This document shows positions 39,484 through 48,172 of a DNA stretch of 64,000 nt, in pieces. The notes below the pieces were generated by a model. It was given only the letters and a program-made list of their open reading frames with translations. It had not been told where the DNA came from and searched no databases. Origin of the DNA: Aurantiacibacter luteus (GTDB lineage: Bacteria > Pseudomonadota > Alphaproteobacteria > Sphingomonadales > Sphingomonadaceae); contig NZ_LBHB01000001.1 in the NCBI RefSeq assembly GCF_001010945.1, positions 1,276,292 to 1,340,291 on the forward strand, in the 5' to 3' direction. How positions within the stretch are numbered: position 1 is the stretch's first letter; every line of letters starts with the position of its first letter. Made by a program: the position numbers and the translations under genes.

Positions 39484-41019
39484 ATGCAGGAAGTTATGGA
39501 CAAGGGAGCTGGCACACAGGGTTATGACCCGGTGCGCAACGTCGTCATCGTTGGTGGTGGTACCGCAGGCTGGATGGCGGCGGCGGCCTTGTCGCGCTTC
39601 CTCGGCCGAGATCGGACGATCACGCTCGTTGAATCCGATGCCATCGGTATCGTCGGCGTGGGCGAGGCGACGATCCCGCCCATCCGCACCTTCAATTCCA
39701 TGCTCGACATCGCCGAGGAGGATTTCCTTCGCGAGACCCGCGGTACCTTCAAGCTGGGGATCGAATTCGTCAATTGGGGCCGAGTCGGCGATCGCTACAT
39801 GCACCCGTTCGGGGCCTACGGACAGGACTTCCACGGCGTCCCGTTCCATCAGATGTGGCTGCGCTATCGGGCCCTGGGAGGAGATGCCGGGCTCGAGGAT
39901 TTCTCGATGTGCATAGCCGCCGCGCACCGTGGAAAGTTCGGCAAGGCGCGGCCCGGCGAGCCCACGCCGCTCCAGCATATCGCCTGGGCCTATCACTTCG
40001 ATGCCGGACTTTATGCCCGGTTCCTGCGCGGAATTGCCGAACAACAGGGCGTTGTTCGGCGCGAGGGCAGGATCGTCGCCTTCCACCGAGATGGCGAAAG
40101 CGGCGATGTCACCTCGGTCGAATTCGAAGGCGGGACACGCCTCGCCGGTGACCTGTTTCTCGACTGTTCGGGCTTTCGCGGCCTGCTGATCGAAGAGGCT
40201 CTGGAGACAGGCTGGGAGGACTGGAGCCACTGGCTTCCAATGGACAGCGCATTGGCAGTGCCCACCGCCAATACGGAGGCCCCAGCACCCTTCACACGCT
40301 CGACCGCGCATGCCGCAGGTTGGCAATGGCGCATTCCCCTGCAGCACCGGACCGGCAACGGCCATGTCTTCTGCAGCGCGCATACTGACGCCGACCAAGC
40401 GGAGCGGACGTTACGCGAGAACGTCGAGGGCGACCTGCTCGCCGACCCTCGCATGATCCGCTTCACGACCGGTATGCGCAGGCAGGCGTGGAACCACAAC
40501 GTGGTGTCGCTAGGCTTGGCGTCAGGCTTCATCGAGCCCCTCGAATCAACCAGCATCCACCTCATCCAGCACGGCGTGCTACGACTGATCGGCCTGTTCC
40601 CGGACCGCAAGATCAACCCCACGGAGCGCGAGGAGTATAATCGCAACCTGCGCAGCATCTTCGAGTTCGTGCGCGATTTCGTCATTCTCCATTACAAGGC
40701 CAACCAGCGCGAGGACTCAGTCTTCTGGCGGCAGATGGCAGCAATGTCTGTTCCCGACACGCTCCAGCACCGGATGGACCTGTGGCAGGCGCACGGGAGA
40801 GTGTTCCCCAAGGAAGCTGACATGTTCAACATCCCGAGCTGGGTCGCGGTCATGCTAGGCCAGAACGTCACACCCGATCGCTACGATCCGGTTGCCGACG
40901 CGCTGGTCGAAAAGCAGCTCACCGCCGCGCTTGCGGACATGCGCACTCGCTACGCGGAGACCGCCGGGCGTCTACCGTCACACGAGACGTATCTGCAGAA
41001 GGTCGGTGCCTGGGCGTGA
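39484..41019 (+). CDS. FAD-dependent tryptophan-halogenase-family protein
   Basis: A 511-residue flavoprotein of the tryptophan halogenase family. It shows the FAD motif VVIVGGGTAGWMAAAAL, GVGEATIPPI, the FADH2-halogenase signature Trp-x-Trp-x-Ile-Pro (WQWRIPLQH) and SGFIEPLESTSIHLI. Family members halogenate indoles using FADH2 from a partner reductase, but many occur in sphingomonad and Xanthomonas carbohydrate loci next to TonB receptors, where their substrate is unknown. No flavin reductase is visible here. Start ATG 39484 follows the GH29 stop by one base; ATG 39496 is an alternative. It ends the polysaccharide locus. Confidence 0.82.
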   Translation: MQEVMDKGAGTQGYDPVRNVVIVGGGTAGWMAAAALSRFLGRDRTITLVESDAIGIVGVGEATIPPIRTFNSMLDIAEEDFLRETRGTFKLGIEFVNWGRVGDRYMHPFGAYGQDFHGVPFHQMWLRYRALGGDAGLEDFSMCIAAAHRGKFGKARPGEPTPLQHIAWAYHFDAGLYARFLRGIAEQQGVVRREGRIVAFHRDGESGDVTSVEFEGGTRLAGDLFLDCSGFRGLLIEEALETGWEDWSHWLPMDSALAVPTANTEAPAPFTRSTAHAAGWQWRIPLQHRTGNGHVFCSAHTDADQAERTLRENVEGDLLADPRMIRFTTGMRRQAWNHNVVSLGLASGFIEPLESTSIHLIQHGVLRLIGLFPDRKINPTEREEYNRNLRSIFEFVRDFVILHYKANQREDSVFWRQMAAMSVPDTLQHRMDLWQAHGRVFPKEADMFNIPSWVAVMLGQNVTPDRYDPVADALVEKQLTAALADMRTRYAETAGRLPSHETYLQKVGAWA

Positions 41020-41046
41020 GAGGGGCTGGCCATTCAGAGCACGCCC
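41012..41046. terminator. Weak hairpin between convergent genes
   Basis: GGGCGTG at 41012-41018 pairs with CACGCCC at 41040-41046 around a 21-base loop. It spans the junction of the halogenase gene and the convergent hypothetical gene. There is no T run, so termination is only possible. Confidence 0.25.
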
Positions 41047-42524
41047 TTGATCCAGAAATGACCTATCTTTTTCAGCACGGGATGGTGTCCGCGGACGCCG
41101 ACAAAAAAGCCTTCATCCCACTGCGTCATGATGAGTTCGGGGCGATTGCGAGCTACGATGGCGAAGGTCCAGAACCTCGCCAATAGGTTGATTTGAGGAT
41201 TGGTCGCCTGGATATCCTGCCCATTTTGAACGGACGTTTCCAATGCCCGCTCAATAGCCTTTCTGGCGACGGCAAGCGCTTCCCGCGGGTTGAGAGCATT
41301 TGAACTCATAACTCCCGAGGGCACATCCGCAGGGTCGTCCCATAGAGCGAGCTTCATTGGGTCGAAATCATCGATCTGCGCGTACTTGGCAAGGTCGACT
41401 ATGGTGGAAACCGGCGGCAGAAACAGCTCGTCGTAAGACGGGAGCTCTTCGCTCTGCTTCCACTGAGGCAGGACTTCGTAGCCGGTCTTCCACTGGGGAA
41501 GATCGTACCAGAACATGGCAGGGACGCTCAGCCCCACATCCGCATCTTTAGGTACCTTCGCATCGGCACCAAGCCCAGCCAACGTCGCCGACGAACCCGT
41601 TTTCGAAGGTACGTTGGCGGGCTCTTCAAACCTCGATATGTCGGGTTTCGCTGGTGCCATTTCATGCCCACCTTCGGCATCGTCGCTATGGACTTTGTCC
41701 CACTCCGCGGGCGTATCGGTCAGGGTTGCGAAGTCGCTCGACAGGTCCTCTCCGACCTCATCCTGAGCTTCTGTGAAAGACCCTGGCTCATCGTCTACGT
41801 AGCGATCTTCCGTTGCCGGTTCGAGTGACTGGATGTACGTCCGGGCACCCTCTCGCAGCCCCTCGAGAACCTCGTCTCGGCCCTTGATCGCCTTTCCGCG
41901 AGACGCGCACCAGGCGATGAAATCGTCCACGGTATTGGCGTCTTCCTGCCTTGCCTTAGACCGCAAGAGACCATGAAATTCCAGCACGCGAGCTATCACG
42001 GCGGGGCCTGAATCCAGCGCCCGGAAGGCTGCGTTTTGCCGCTCCGTAAGCCCTGCGAAATGCACCAGTAACTCGTTCTCGAGCAGCGTCAGACGTGCGA
42101 TTTTTGCCTTCAACTCCGCCCGGATCCTGGCGACCAAGAGCAGCGCTCGGCGGACATCGTTGCGGTCTTCGACTATCGTCGCCATGGCCTTGGACCCGAC
42201 GCGCATGGTGTCGCGCAGGGCGGTGCGTTCTGGCACGAAAGCGTGCTCCATGCGGTCGAACTTGCGCTTGTTCTCCTCGACCAACTCCATGGCCAGCGCA
42301 ACCTGCTCGACCGGATCCGCCTCGCTCAGGACGCTCGTCAGATCCATCCCGGAGGTGAGCAGCCGGGAGAACAGCTTGCGCTCCCCGGGGTCGACCAGGC
42401 CGAGCGCGTCGAGCCAAGCCTCGCGGCGCTGCTGCTCTGCGGCATATTCCCTTCGTGTCGGTCGACCCGCTGAAGCGCGGTCTCCGCTTCCATTTCCTCG
42501 TTGCCCTGATGCCTCGCCAAGCAT
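41034..42524 (-). CDS. Hypothetical protein of the mobile element, divergent from relaxase
   Basis: A 496-residue soluble protein with no recognised family. The N-terminal third is helical and charged (ERKLFSRLLTSGMDLTSVL, LVEENKRKFDRMEHAF), probably coiled coil. A disordered acidic and Pro-rich middle follows (about 230-320). A C-terminal region contains a short internal repeat, LPQWKTGYEVLPQWK. ATG at 42524 with AAGGA eight bases upstream is preferred; GTG at 42530 is possible. It is divergent from the relaxase gene across the oriT-like region and faces the halogenase gene, so it marks the border of the mobilisation module. A relaxosome accessory or coupling role would fit the position but is unproven. 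Confidence 0.55.
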   Translation of the reverse strand: MLGEASGQRGNGSGDRASAGRPTRREYAAEQQRREAWLDALGLVDPGERKLFSRLLTSGMDLTSVLSEADPVEQVALAMELVEENKRKFDRMEHAFVPERTALRDTMRVGSKAMATIVEDRNDVRRALLLVARIRAELKAKIARLTLLENELLVHFAGLTERQNAAFRALDSGPAVIARVLEFHGLLRSKARQEDANTVDDFIAWCASRGKAIKGRDEVLEGLREGARTYIQSLEPATEDRYVDDEPGSFTEAQDEVGEDLSSDFATLTDTPAEWDKVHSDDAEGGHEMAPAKPDISRFEEPANVPSKTGSSATLAGLGADAKVPKDADVGLSVPAMFWYDLPQWKTGYEVLPQWKQSEELPSYDELFLPPVSTIVDLAKYAQIDDFDPMKLALWDDPADVPSGVMSSNALNPREALAVARKAIERALETSVQNGQDIQATNPQINLLARFWTFAIVARNRPELIMTQWDEGFFVGVRGHHPVLKKIGHFWIKGVL

Positions 42525-42669
42525 GTCCACGGTCCTTACGTTTACGGTGGCGGGTCCACTCCCGCACCTTCCTCACTACCGTATAGGATGGGACGACGGT
42601 TTTGGGGCATTGCCCCCGATTGACGGGGGGCGTCACCCGCCCAGTCAACGACCACAACGCCGTCGCAGT

Positions 42670-42700
42670 GTGTGCACGCGAGAAAAGCTGACGTGCACAC
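42670..42700. repeat. Perfect 9-bp inverted repeat in oriT-like region
   Basis: GTGTGCACG at 42670-42678 and CGTGCACAC at 42692-42700 with a 13-base spacer. A possible relaxase binding hairpin. Confidence 0.6.
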
Positions 42701-42792
42701 GACAAAATCCGCTTAATCGCCGTTTTCGCGCCGTTTCGGGGCCTAAACTCGGCTTTTCGAGCGTTTAAGGCCCGTTTTCGCGCCTTGTTGCA

Positions 42793-42816
42793 TGCATAAC
42801 GCTTCCAGCGTATGCA
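42793..42816. repeat. Imperfect inverted repeat in oriT-like region
   Basis: TGCATAACGCT and AGCGTATGCA around TCC; one extra A in the left arm. Confidence 0.45.
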
Positions 42817-42896
42817 CACTTTCAAATGCCGGCTGTCGATCTGCAAGATCGGCTCACCCCCAGCCAAGCAAGGCCAATTAAACTTTCGCGCAATTC

Positions 42897-42932
42897 GTCT
42901 AAACTGACGCGCTATGGCGCATCAGTTTAGAC
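42897..42932. repeat. 36-bp near-perfect palindrome before relaxase gene
   Basis: Outer arms GTCTAAACTGA and TCAGTTTAGAC are exact, inner arms GCGC/GCGC are exact, and the centre is TATG. Only one base pair in 16 mismatches. The symmetric form suggests a protein binding site (operator or relaxosome site) about 100 bp before the relaxase start. Confidence 0.65.
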
Positions 42933-42950
42933 AGCCACGCTCGCGTGGCT
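42933..42950. repeat. Perfect 8-bp hairpin next to the palindrome
   Basis: AGCCACGC-TC-GCGTGGCT immediately follows the 36-bp palindrome. No T run follows, so it is not a normal terminator. Confidence 0.5.
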
Positions 42951-43028
42951 TCATCGTCCGTGTGCGGATGAGACGAGTTTCTTTTCCGGAGCGCTTGTCG
43001 TTTCGGACGCTCTATCCAATAAGTTGGG

Positions 43029-46000
43029 ATGAAAGAGCAATCTCATCTCTCGCTACCCTTTTCGGTCGCCGCTGAACTCCGTGCCCTGGAGGCCAAGGTC
43101 AGCGCCTACATCGACGCCGGAACGCTCGATGCGACCGGCCTCCCCCTGCATCCGCTGACGCCAGCGCCATCGACGAAGCGAGGCAAGACAGGCTCGGCTA
43201 ACAAGGGACCGGCTGACGCGGTCCTCGCCCGGCGATCCCTGCTCGGCATCTTCGAGAGACAGATCGCCGACGGCTTGCCGCGCGACGCGCACATCACGGG
43301 AGAAGTTGGGGGCAAACCTATCATCGTCCGCACATATGTCGGTGAGCTCGACTGGACCGACGACGAGATCACGATCGTGCATCAGAAAGGCAACGTTCTG
43401 GTGCAGCGCACGCGGCTGCCAGTGCCGATCGTTAGGAACATCAAGGCGATGTCGAGAACCGGTGTCGAGACGATCCATTTCAAGGTCACCTGGATCGTCA
43501 AACAACCGAGCGGAACCGGCAAGGACGGCGGCGTGGATCAGCGCGCCAGTAGTCACACCATTTACATCGAACGCGAGGGCGCCGTCGTGATCGTCGTCGA
43601 GCCCGAAATGGACACGGTCGATGCAGCCAAGCCCATCGAAAACGAGAACCAAAACGCCGCCCGGTCGGCCGCGGAAGCCGACCCGTATATCGACCGCGAA
43701 GAGGTCGTTCCCGTTGCGGTAAACGGACGCAAGCTTCTCCGCACAAATATCTCCGACGATCCCGCCACACGCGCCATGTTTTGGCGTGCGGTGGAGAAGC
43801 ACGAACGCGAGCCCGGTGTCGACAGGATGACTATCGACCTGGGCAAGTGCGGCGCACTCATGGAAAGAGTCGCGCAGGCGCCCGACTGCCCACCAATATT
43901 CGTCGAAGAATTCTACAAGACTGTCGGCAAAAGTGGGCCGCAAACGATCGAGACCGGCGGCAACGACAAGGTCATCGAGATCATGCGTTTGCTCGGCGAG
44001 GATGTGGTCCCGGATTTCTCAGAGAAAGGAGGAGACAAGTTCCGCAACGATGACAGGCTCGACCAATACGGCTACTCCTTCACGACGCCGCGGCACGGCC
44101 GCGTCCAGTACCGGATTGAAGCCGCGCTGCCGTCCGATTTATCGATCAGCCAGATGGAGCAGGTGCTTGCGGATATGTGCGCCATGCTGGAGAAGTTAGA
44201 ACTGCCGTATGTCGCCGTGATCCATAGGCCCGATCACAACAATCACGACAACAACTGGCACATCCACATCCTCTTCCACGACCAGCCCGCCAAGCTGTTC
44301 ACGGGGCTAGAAGCCGATCACCTCCCGCCGCTCCGCTCGAACGCCACCGAGGAGGAAATCGCGGAGCACGAGCGCCTTCGAAAAGTGCTAAAGGATGAGG
44401 CCGATAAGAGGCTCAACGAGCCGCGCTGGGATTTCGAAATCGAGGAGAAATTTCGCACCAAGAGTCGACACGAAAGGACGCGCAAACCCTTCGCCCAGAA
44501 CAAGGTACGCAAGGTCAATCACCCGCGCTACATCACCGAGCTGAGGAAGGCTTACGCCGGCTTCTGCAACGAGCAACTCCGCATTGCCGGCAGTCATCGC
44601 AAGGTGAGCCATCTGGGCTTCGAGGATCTGAAGATAGACCGCAAGCCGGCCGAGAAACTTTTCACCGCGGCAACGCGCCTCGAACGCTTCGGCGTTCCAA
44701 CGCTTAAGGGCATCGAAAACGAGCGCCACGAGGCGCAGTATTGCATCTCCCAGATCCGCAACCGGCGTGACAAGGCGTTGGTCGATCTCGAGGCAAAGAC
44801 TGCCCGCTGGCGAGCACGATCCCTGTTCGAGAAGGCGTCCCAATCGCGCGCGAAATATGACGCTACCATCGATGCGTTCGAAAACGGCAAGCGTGCCGTC
44901 ATCGACAGGCGGTTCATGGCCGCGTTCGTCGAGCTCCAGCTTGCGCGCTGTACCTCGCGAGCGCGCGCGGTCATCGACAACTGCAGCCGCGTTCTCGTTG
45001 CCATCGCCGACTGGGAATCCAAACCGGAAGACGAGAAGGAAGCGAAACGAAAAGAGATGGCGCGGGAGGTACGCCAAAAGCTCGCATACATGAGACGCAA
45101 GGCAGAAGCCGAGGCGCATCTCGCGGCCGCCGAGAGGCATTTCTCCAGCGAGTACCAGCGCGTCGAAGTTCTGCGCACGGAAGCGAAGCAGGAGGCGCTG
45201 GAAACTGACGCGCTCGGGTGGCGTATCGACGATGCACAACAGATCGAGACGGCGATCGATTGCATAGCGTTGGTGGCGACCTCGGCCGTTACGAAATTTC
45301 CCGATACGATCGAAGCTGTCGCTGCGCTCCGCAGCATCGAGAACGATACCATTCTTCCCGACCTGAGCGATGCGATGGAGCGCTGGACAAGCATCACGGA
45401 ATTGATGCGAGAGCGGGACAAACGCGAAGCTACGCAAGCGTCACTGCAGGAGCCGGCCACGGCGGTGTCGGAGGAGACATCAAGGCTCGCCCTGACGACA
45501 GATATCGCGGTCGATAACGTCGGCAAGGTCGACGCCAAGAGCCGCCCTGCCCCCGCAGTTTCGGAGATCACCTCCAGCGTTGAAAAGCTAGCGCGCCTGA
45601 TGCCCGCAGACGTAAGCGCGAATGCACCGCCGCTGTCTTCAATTCCAGTTTCCCAACCGATTGCATCGCAGGCCCCGCTGCCGCCCACTGTTAACGACGA
45701 AACGGCGCCCGCCTCACGCCCCAAAACGTCACTGCCGGCGCCGTCTCCCGGACCTGGCAGCGCGCAACAGATGCTGCCCGAAAGTGAGCCCGAGCGGGTT
45801 GAACTGTCGAACAAGCCTGTGGCCGACATCGGCGCGCTTATCGTCAAGGAAGCGACCGCGCGTCGTCTATCCGCCGTTGAAGCGATCGATGTCGATGGAA
45901 AGATCGCCACGGTCCGGCTGGCGACGGCGGTGGCTGAGCGCCTCGGTGTCGAACAACAGTTCGAAATCACCTCGATGCAGGCCCAGAAGCTGAAGACGAC

Positions 46001-46976
46001 GTTACGCTACTCGGAATATGAAAGGGCAAGTCTGGCGGCCTACATCGCAAAGTCGCCCGAAAACGTCACCATCACCAGCAGCGCTATCCTGCTCGCTAAC
46101 GCGCCTAACGATATGCGCATCCGCGCAGCCAACCATTCGGCTGATCCCGAACGCCTCGCGGCCTATCGCGTGCAGCACCAGCAAGCTTTACGTAAAAAAT
46201 CCGAACGAGCGATCGCTGACACGCAGGACAGCCCCGCCATCGAGGTCAACGTGGCCGCGGCACCCGAGCCTGCTACAACTCCTACCGAAGCGTCGCAGAC
46301 GGCCTCGCAAGCTAATCGATGCCAAGAACCGATGGCAGCCGTCAGTGAGGCACGGGCTGAGTCGTCCGCGCCCACGCCAGAGCCATCGAAAAATACAAAC
46401 GACCCATCGCCGCCAGCGACACCTGACCCGCGCGCCGTGGACAACAAAAAGGACCGCAGCAGTGGTTCTATCGTCCAAGCCCCAATCGCCAAAGCCATCG
46501 ACGACGAGCCGCGGATTCGTTCGCTCGGAACGCGGTCCGCGCTCGCTAGCAATCCTTCGATCGATCCGGCGTCGCGACCCACAGTCTCAGCAGCTTTGGA
46601 CGAAAAGCCCGCATCGACTGCGGCACGAGATGGTGAGTTCGATGCGGAGGCTGAGCGGGTGCGCGTCGCGAACAACCGCCTTGGAAATCGCGGAAACTAC
46701 ATCGAGCGAAAGTGGGGTCTGCACCGCCTTATCAACGCATGGATAAAGGCTGAGCGCGATAGCGACGATGAAGCCTTGCTGCGCGCTCTTGCGGCGGTGC
46801 GAGCAGACAGGAAAGCCATGAAGATCGCTAGGCGATTGGTGCCCTACCATTTGAAGCAGTTCGATTGGCTGGACGCTGTCCAGAATCATGAGCAATCGAG
46901 TGGGCAGCAGGCGGGCGACAATGGCCGCAGCGCCGATCTCACGCGTGACCGAGGCAGGGATATAACGGACACCTAG
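43029..46976 (+). CDS. Large MobA/MobL-like relaxase
   Basis: A 1315-residue protein. Around residues 395-420 it carries a relaxase metal motif: VIHRPDHNNHDNNWHIHILFHD, i.e. H-x-P-D followed by N-x-H-x-H, as in MobA/MobL (MOBQ-like) proteins. These nick at oriT and lead the strand in conjugation. The N-terminal 330 residues precede this motif, whereas relaxases normally begin with the catalytic Tyr; the nicking Tyr cannot be assigned (SSHTIYIEREG and QYGYSF are candidates). Residues 550-720 are coiled coil, 780-1190 a Pro/Ala/Ser-rich linker, and the last 110 residues a compact helical domain (NRLGNRGNYIERKWGLHRLI). No coupling protein or type IV secretion genes are visible, so the element may be mobilisable rather than self-transmissible, or those genes lie outside the window. 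Confidence 0.7.
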   Translation: MKEQSHLSLPFSVAAELRALEAKVSAYIDAGTLDATGLPLHPLTPAPSTKRGKTGSANKGPADAVLARRSLLGIFERQIADGLPRDAHITGEVGGKPIIVRTYVGELDWTDDEITIVHQKGNVLVQRTRLPVPIVRNIKAMSRTGVETIHFKVTWIVKQPSGTGKDGGVDQRASSHTIYIEREGAVVIVVEPEMDTVDAAKPIENENQNAARSAAEADPYIDREEVVPVAVNGRKLLRTNISDDPATRAMFWRAVEKHEREPGVDRMTIDLGKCGALMERVAQAPDCPPIFVEEFYKTVGKSGPQTIETGGNDKVIEIMRLLGEDVVPDFSEKGGDKFRNDDRLDQYGYSFTTPRHGRVQYRIEAALPSDLSISQMEQVLADMCAMLEKLELPYVAVIHRPDHNNHDNNWHIHILFHDQPAKLFTGLEADHLPPLRSNATEEEIAEHERLRKVLKDEADKRLNEPRWDFEIEEKFRTKSRHERTRKPFAQNKVRKVNHPRYITELRKAYAGFCNEQLRIAGSHRKVSHLGFEDLKIDRKPAEKLFTAATRLERFGVPTLKGIENERHEAQYCISQIRNRRDKALVDLEAKTARWRARSLFEKASQSRAKYDATIDAFENGKRAVIDRRFMAAFVELQLARCTSRARAVIDNCSRVLVAIADWESKPEDEKEAKRKEMAREVRQKLAYMRRKAEAEAHLAAAERHFSSEYQRVEVLRTEAKQEALETDALGWRIDDAQQIETAIDCIALVATSAVTKFPDTIEAVAALRSIENDTILPDLSDAMERWTSITELMRERDKREATQASLQEPATAVSEETSRLALTTDIAVDNVGKVDAKSRPAPAVSEITSSVEKLARLMPADVSANAPPLSSIPVSQPIASQAPLPPTVNDETAPASRPKTSLPAPSPGPGSAQQMLPESEPERVELSNKPVADIGALIVKEATARRLSAVEAIDVDGKIATVRLATAVAERLGVEQQFEITSMQAQKLKTTLRYSEYERASLAAYIAKSPENVTITSSAILLANAPNDMRIRAANHSADPERLAAYRVQHQQALRKKSERAIADTQDSPAIEVNVAAAPEPATTPTEASQTASQANRCQEPMAAVSEARAESSAPTPEPSKNTNDPSPPATPDPRAVDNKKDRSSGSIVQAPIAKAIDDEPRIRSLGTRSALASNPSIDPASRPTVSAALDEKPASTAARDGEFDAEAERVRVANNRLGNRGNYIERKWGLHRLINAWIKAERDSDDEALLRALAAVRADRKAMKIARRLVPYHLKQFDWLDAVQNHEQSSGQQAGDNGRSADLTRDRGRDITDT

Positions 46977-47196
46977 CGGGCTCTCTGCCGCAGGAGGATG
47001 GCAGCGCGCTGGCGCCTCTGTTGTCGCTCGCATGCAGCTCGCCCAGGAAAAGTGCTGCATCGCTCCGCTCGGCAGCAAGAAAAGGAAGGCCCGGCAATGC
47101 CGGAAGGAAGTGACCGGAAGGGGTGAAAGGAAAAGAGGACAACGTCCTCGGCCTTCGCCTCGTCCGGTCGCCAATTTCCATTGCTGGAGACCAACA

Positions 47197-48102
47197 ATGC
47201 CAAGACTACGATCCCCGCACGCGGACCTCACGGCCGCGGCTGAGCTGCTGCGCGCGAGCAGCGACTACCGCGTGCTGCAGCGCTTGCCGCGCCCCTATGA
47301 CGATCTGCCCGACGAGCTGCCTGAAGGCGCGCGGCGAGTCGCCATCGTCGACGTCGAGACGACCGGGCTCGATCCCCGGGTCGACAAGATCATCGAGCTT
47401 GCCATCATGCACGTTGCTCTTGCCGCGGACGGCACCGTGCTGGGCCATTCGCGGCCGATGAGCTGGCGCGAAGATCCGGGCGAGCCGCTGATTCCGGAGA
47501 TCACCCGGCTGACCGGGCTGACCGACGAGGATGTCGCGGGGCAGCGCATCGACGACAGGGCCGTCATGGCCATCCTGTCGCGCTGCGAGTTGATTGTTGG
47601 GCATCATTCCAATTTCGATATCAAGTTCGTGGACAAGCGCCTGCCGCAAGCTGTCAGCCTCCCGTGGGCCTGCAGCCTCGCGGAGATCGACTGGACGGGC
47701 TTGGGTTATCCTTGCCGGAAGCTCGAGCACCTGCTTCTCGAGCATGGCGCGTTCTACGACGCGCACCGGGCCGAGGGCGACATCTGGGCGCTCTATCAGC
47801 TATTGCAGTCCAGGGTGCGAACCCGAGGCGACGAAGCGGCCGGTGCCGCGACCGGGACCTACTTCGGTGCGTTGCTGCGGAGCAGCGATGCCGGCTGTGT
47901 CCGCGTTCGGGCGTATGGCCTGCCGTTCGATGACAAGGACTGGGCCAAGGCGCGCGGCTATACCTGGGACGCGATGAAGCGGGTCTGGTGGCGCGATGTG
48001 CCGATGGCCGACTACCCCGCCGAGAAGGCAGCCTTCCGCGAAGCCGGACACCCAGAGCCGGCAGCGACCGCGCTGAACGCGCACCAGCGCTACAGACACT
48101 GA
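47197..48102 (+). CDS. DEDDh 3'-5' exonuclease (DnaQ-like)
   Basis: A 301-residue protein whose first 210 residues are a DnaQ-type exonuclease. Exo I is VDVETTGLD (Asp52, Glu54), Exo II is GHHSNFDIKF and Exo III is HRAEGD with the catalytic His. The C-terminal 80 residues form a separate small domain with DKDWAKARGYTWDAMKRVWW, seen in mobile-element exonucleases. ATG at 47197 has TGGAGA upstream; the preceding 55 codons of the longer frame are noncoding-like. It may trim or degrade single-stranded DNA during transfer or interfere with foreign DNA. It lies 220 bp after the relaxase gene, and the next gene also encodes an exonuclease fold. Confidence 0.82.
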   Translation: MPRLRSPHADLTAAAELLRASSDYRVLQRLPRPYDDLPDELPEGARRVAIVDVETTGLDPRVDKIIELAIMHVALAADGTVLGHSRPMSWREDPGEPLIPEITRLTGLTDEDVAGQRIDDRAVMAILSRCELIVGHHSNFDIKFVDKRLPQAVSLPWACSLAEIDWTGLGYPCRKLEHLLLEHGAFYDAHRAEGDIWALYQLLQSRVRTRGDEAAGAATGTYFGALLRSSDAGCVRVRAYGLPFDDKDWAKARGYTWDAMKRVWWRDVPMADYPAEKAAFREAGHPEPAATALNAHQRYRH

Positions 48103-48126
48103 TCACCCCCACCACACCGACATCTC

Positions 48127-48155
48127 GCAAAGGCCCGCCACTGGCGGGCCTTTGC
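48127..48155 (+). terminator. Very strong hairpin just upstream of 48173 gene
   Basis: GCAAAGGCCCGCC pairs perfectly (13 bp) with GGCGGGCCTTTGC around a 3-base loop. It ends only 17 bases before the ATG at 48173, just ahead of GTATCTGGAGACC, which contains the ribosome binding site. It has a short TTT inside the arm rather than a tail. Confidence 0.6.
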
Positions 48156-48172
48156 GTATCTGGAGACCATCC

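Larger units (their letters stand above)
42531..43028. promoter_or_regulatory. Noncoding oriT-like region with stacked inverted repeats
   Basis: This 500-bp gap between divergent genes has no credible CDS; frames running through it are Arg-rich shadows. It carries at least five inverted repeats: GGGGC-ATT-GCCCC (42604-42616), TTGAC..GTCAA (42620-42648), GTGTGCACG..CGTGCACAC (42670-42700), TGCAT..ATGCA (42793-42816) and the long palindrome at 42897-42932, followed by a perfect hairpin. Such clusters directly upstream of a relaxase gene are typical of origins of transfer. Promoters for both neighbours must also lie here. Confidence 0.5.

Noticed and set aside
42604..42648. G-rich inverted repeats as a terminator
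   Set aside because: No T run on either strand; better explained as part of the oriT-like cluster.
41956..42867. 303-codon minus frame across the oriT-like region
   Set aside because: Arg-rich, no motif, overlaps the real 41034-42524 gene in another frame and runs through several palindromes.
44594..45970. 458-codon Ser/Arg-rich minus frame inside the relaxase gene
   Set aside because: Composition typical of the antisense of a charged coiled-coil region; no start signal or domain.
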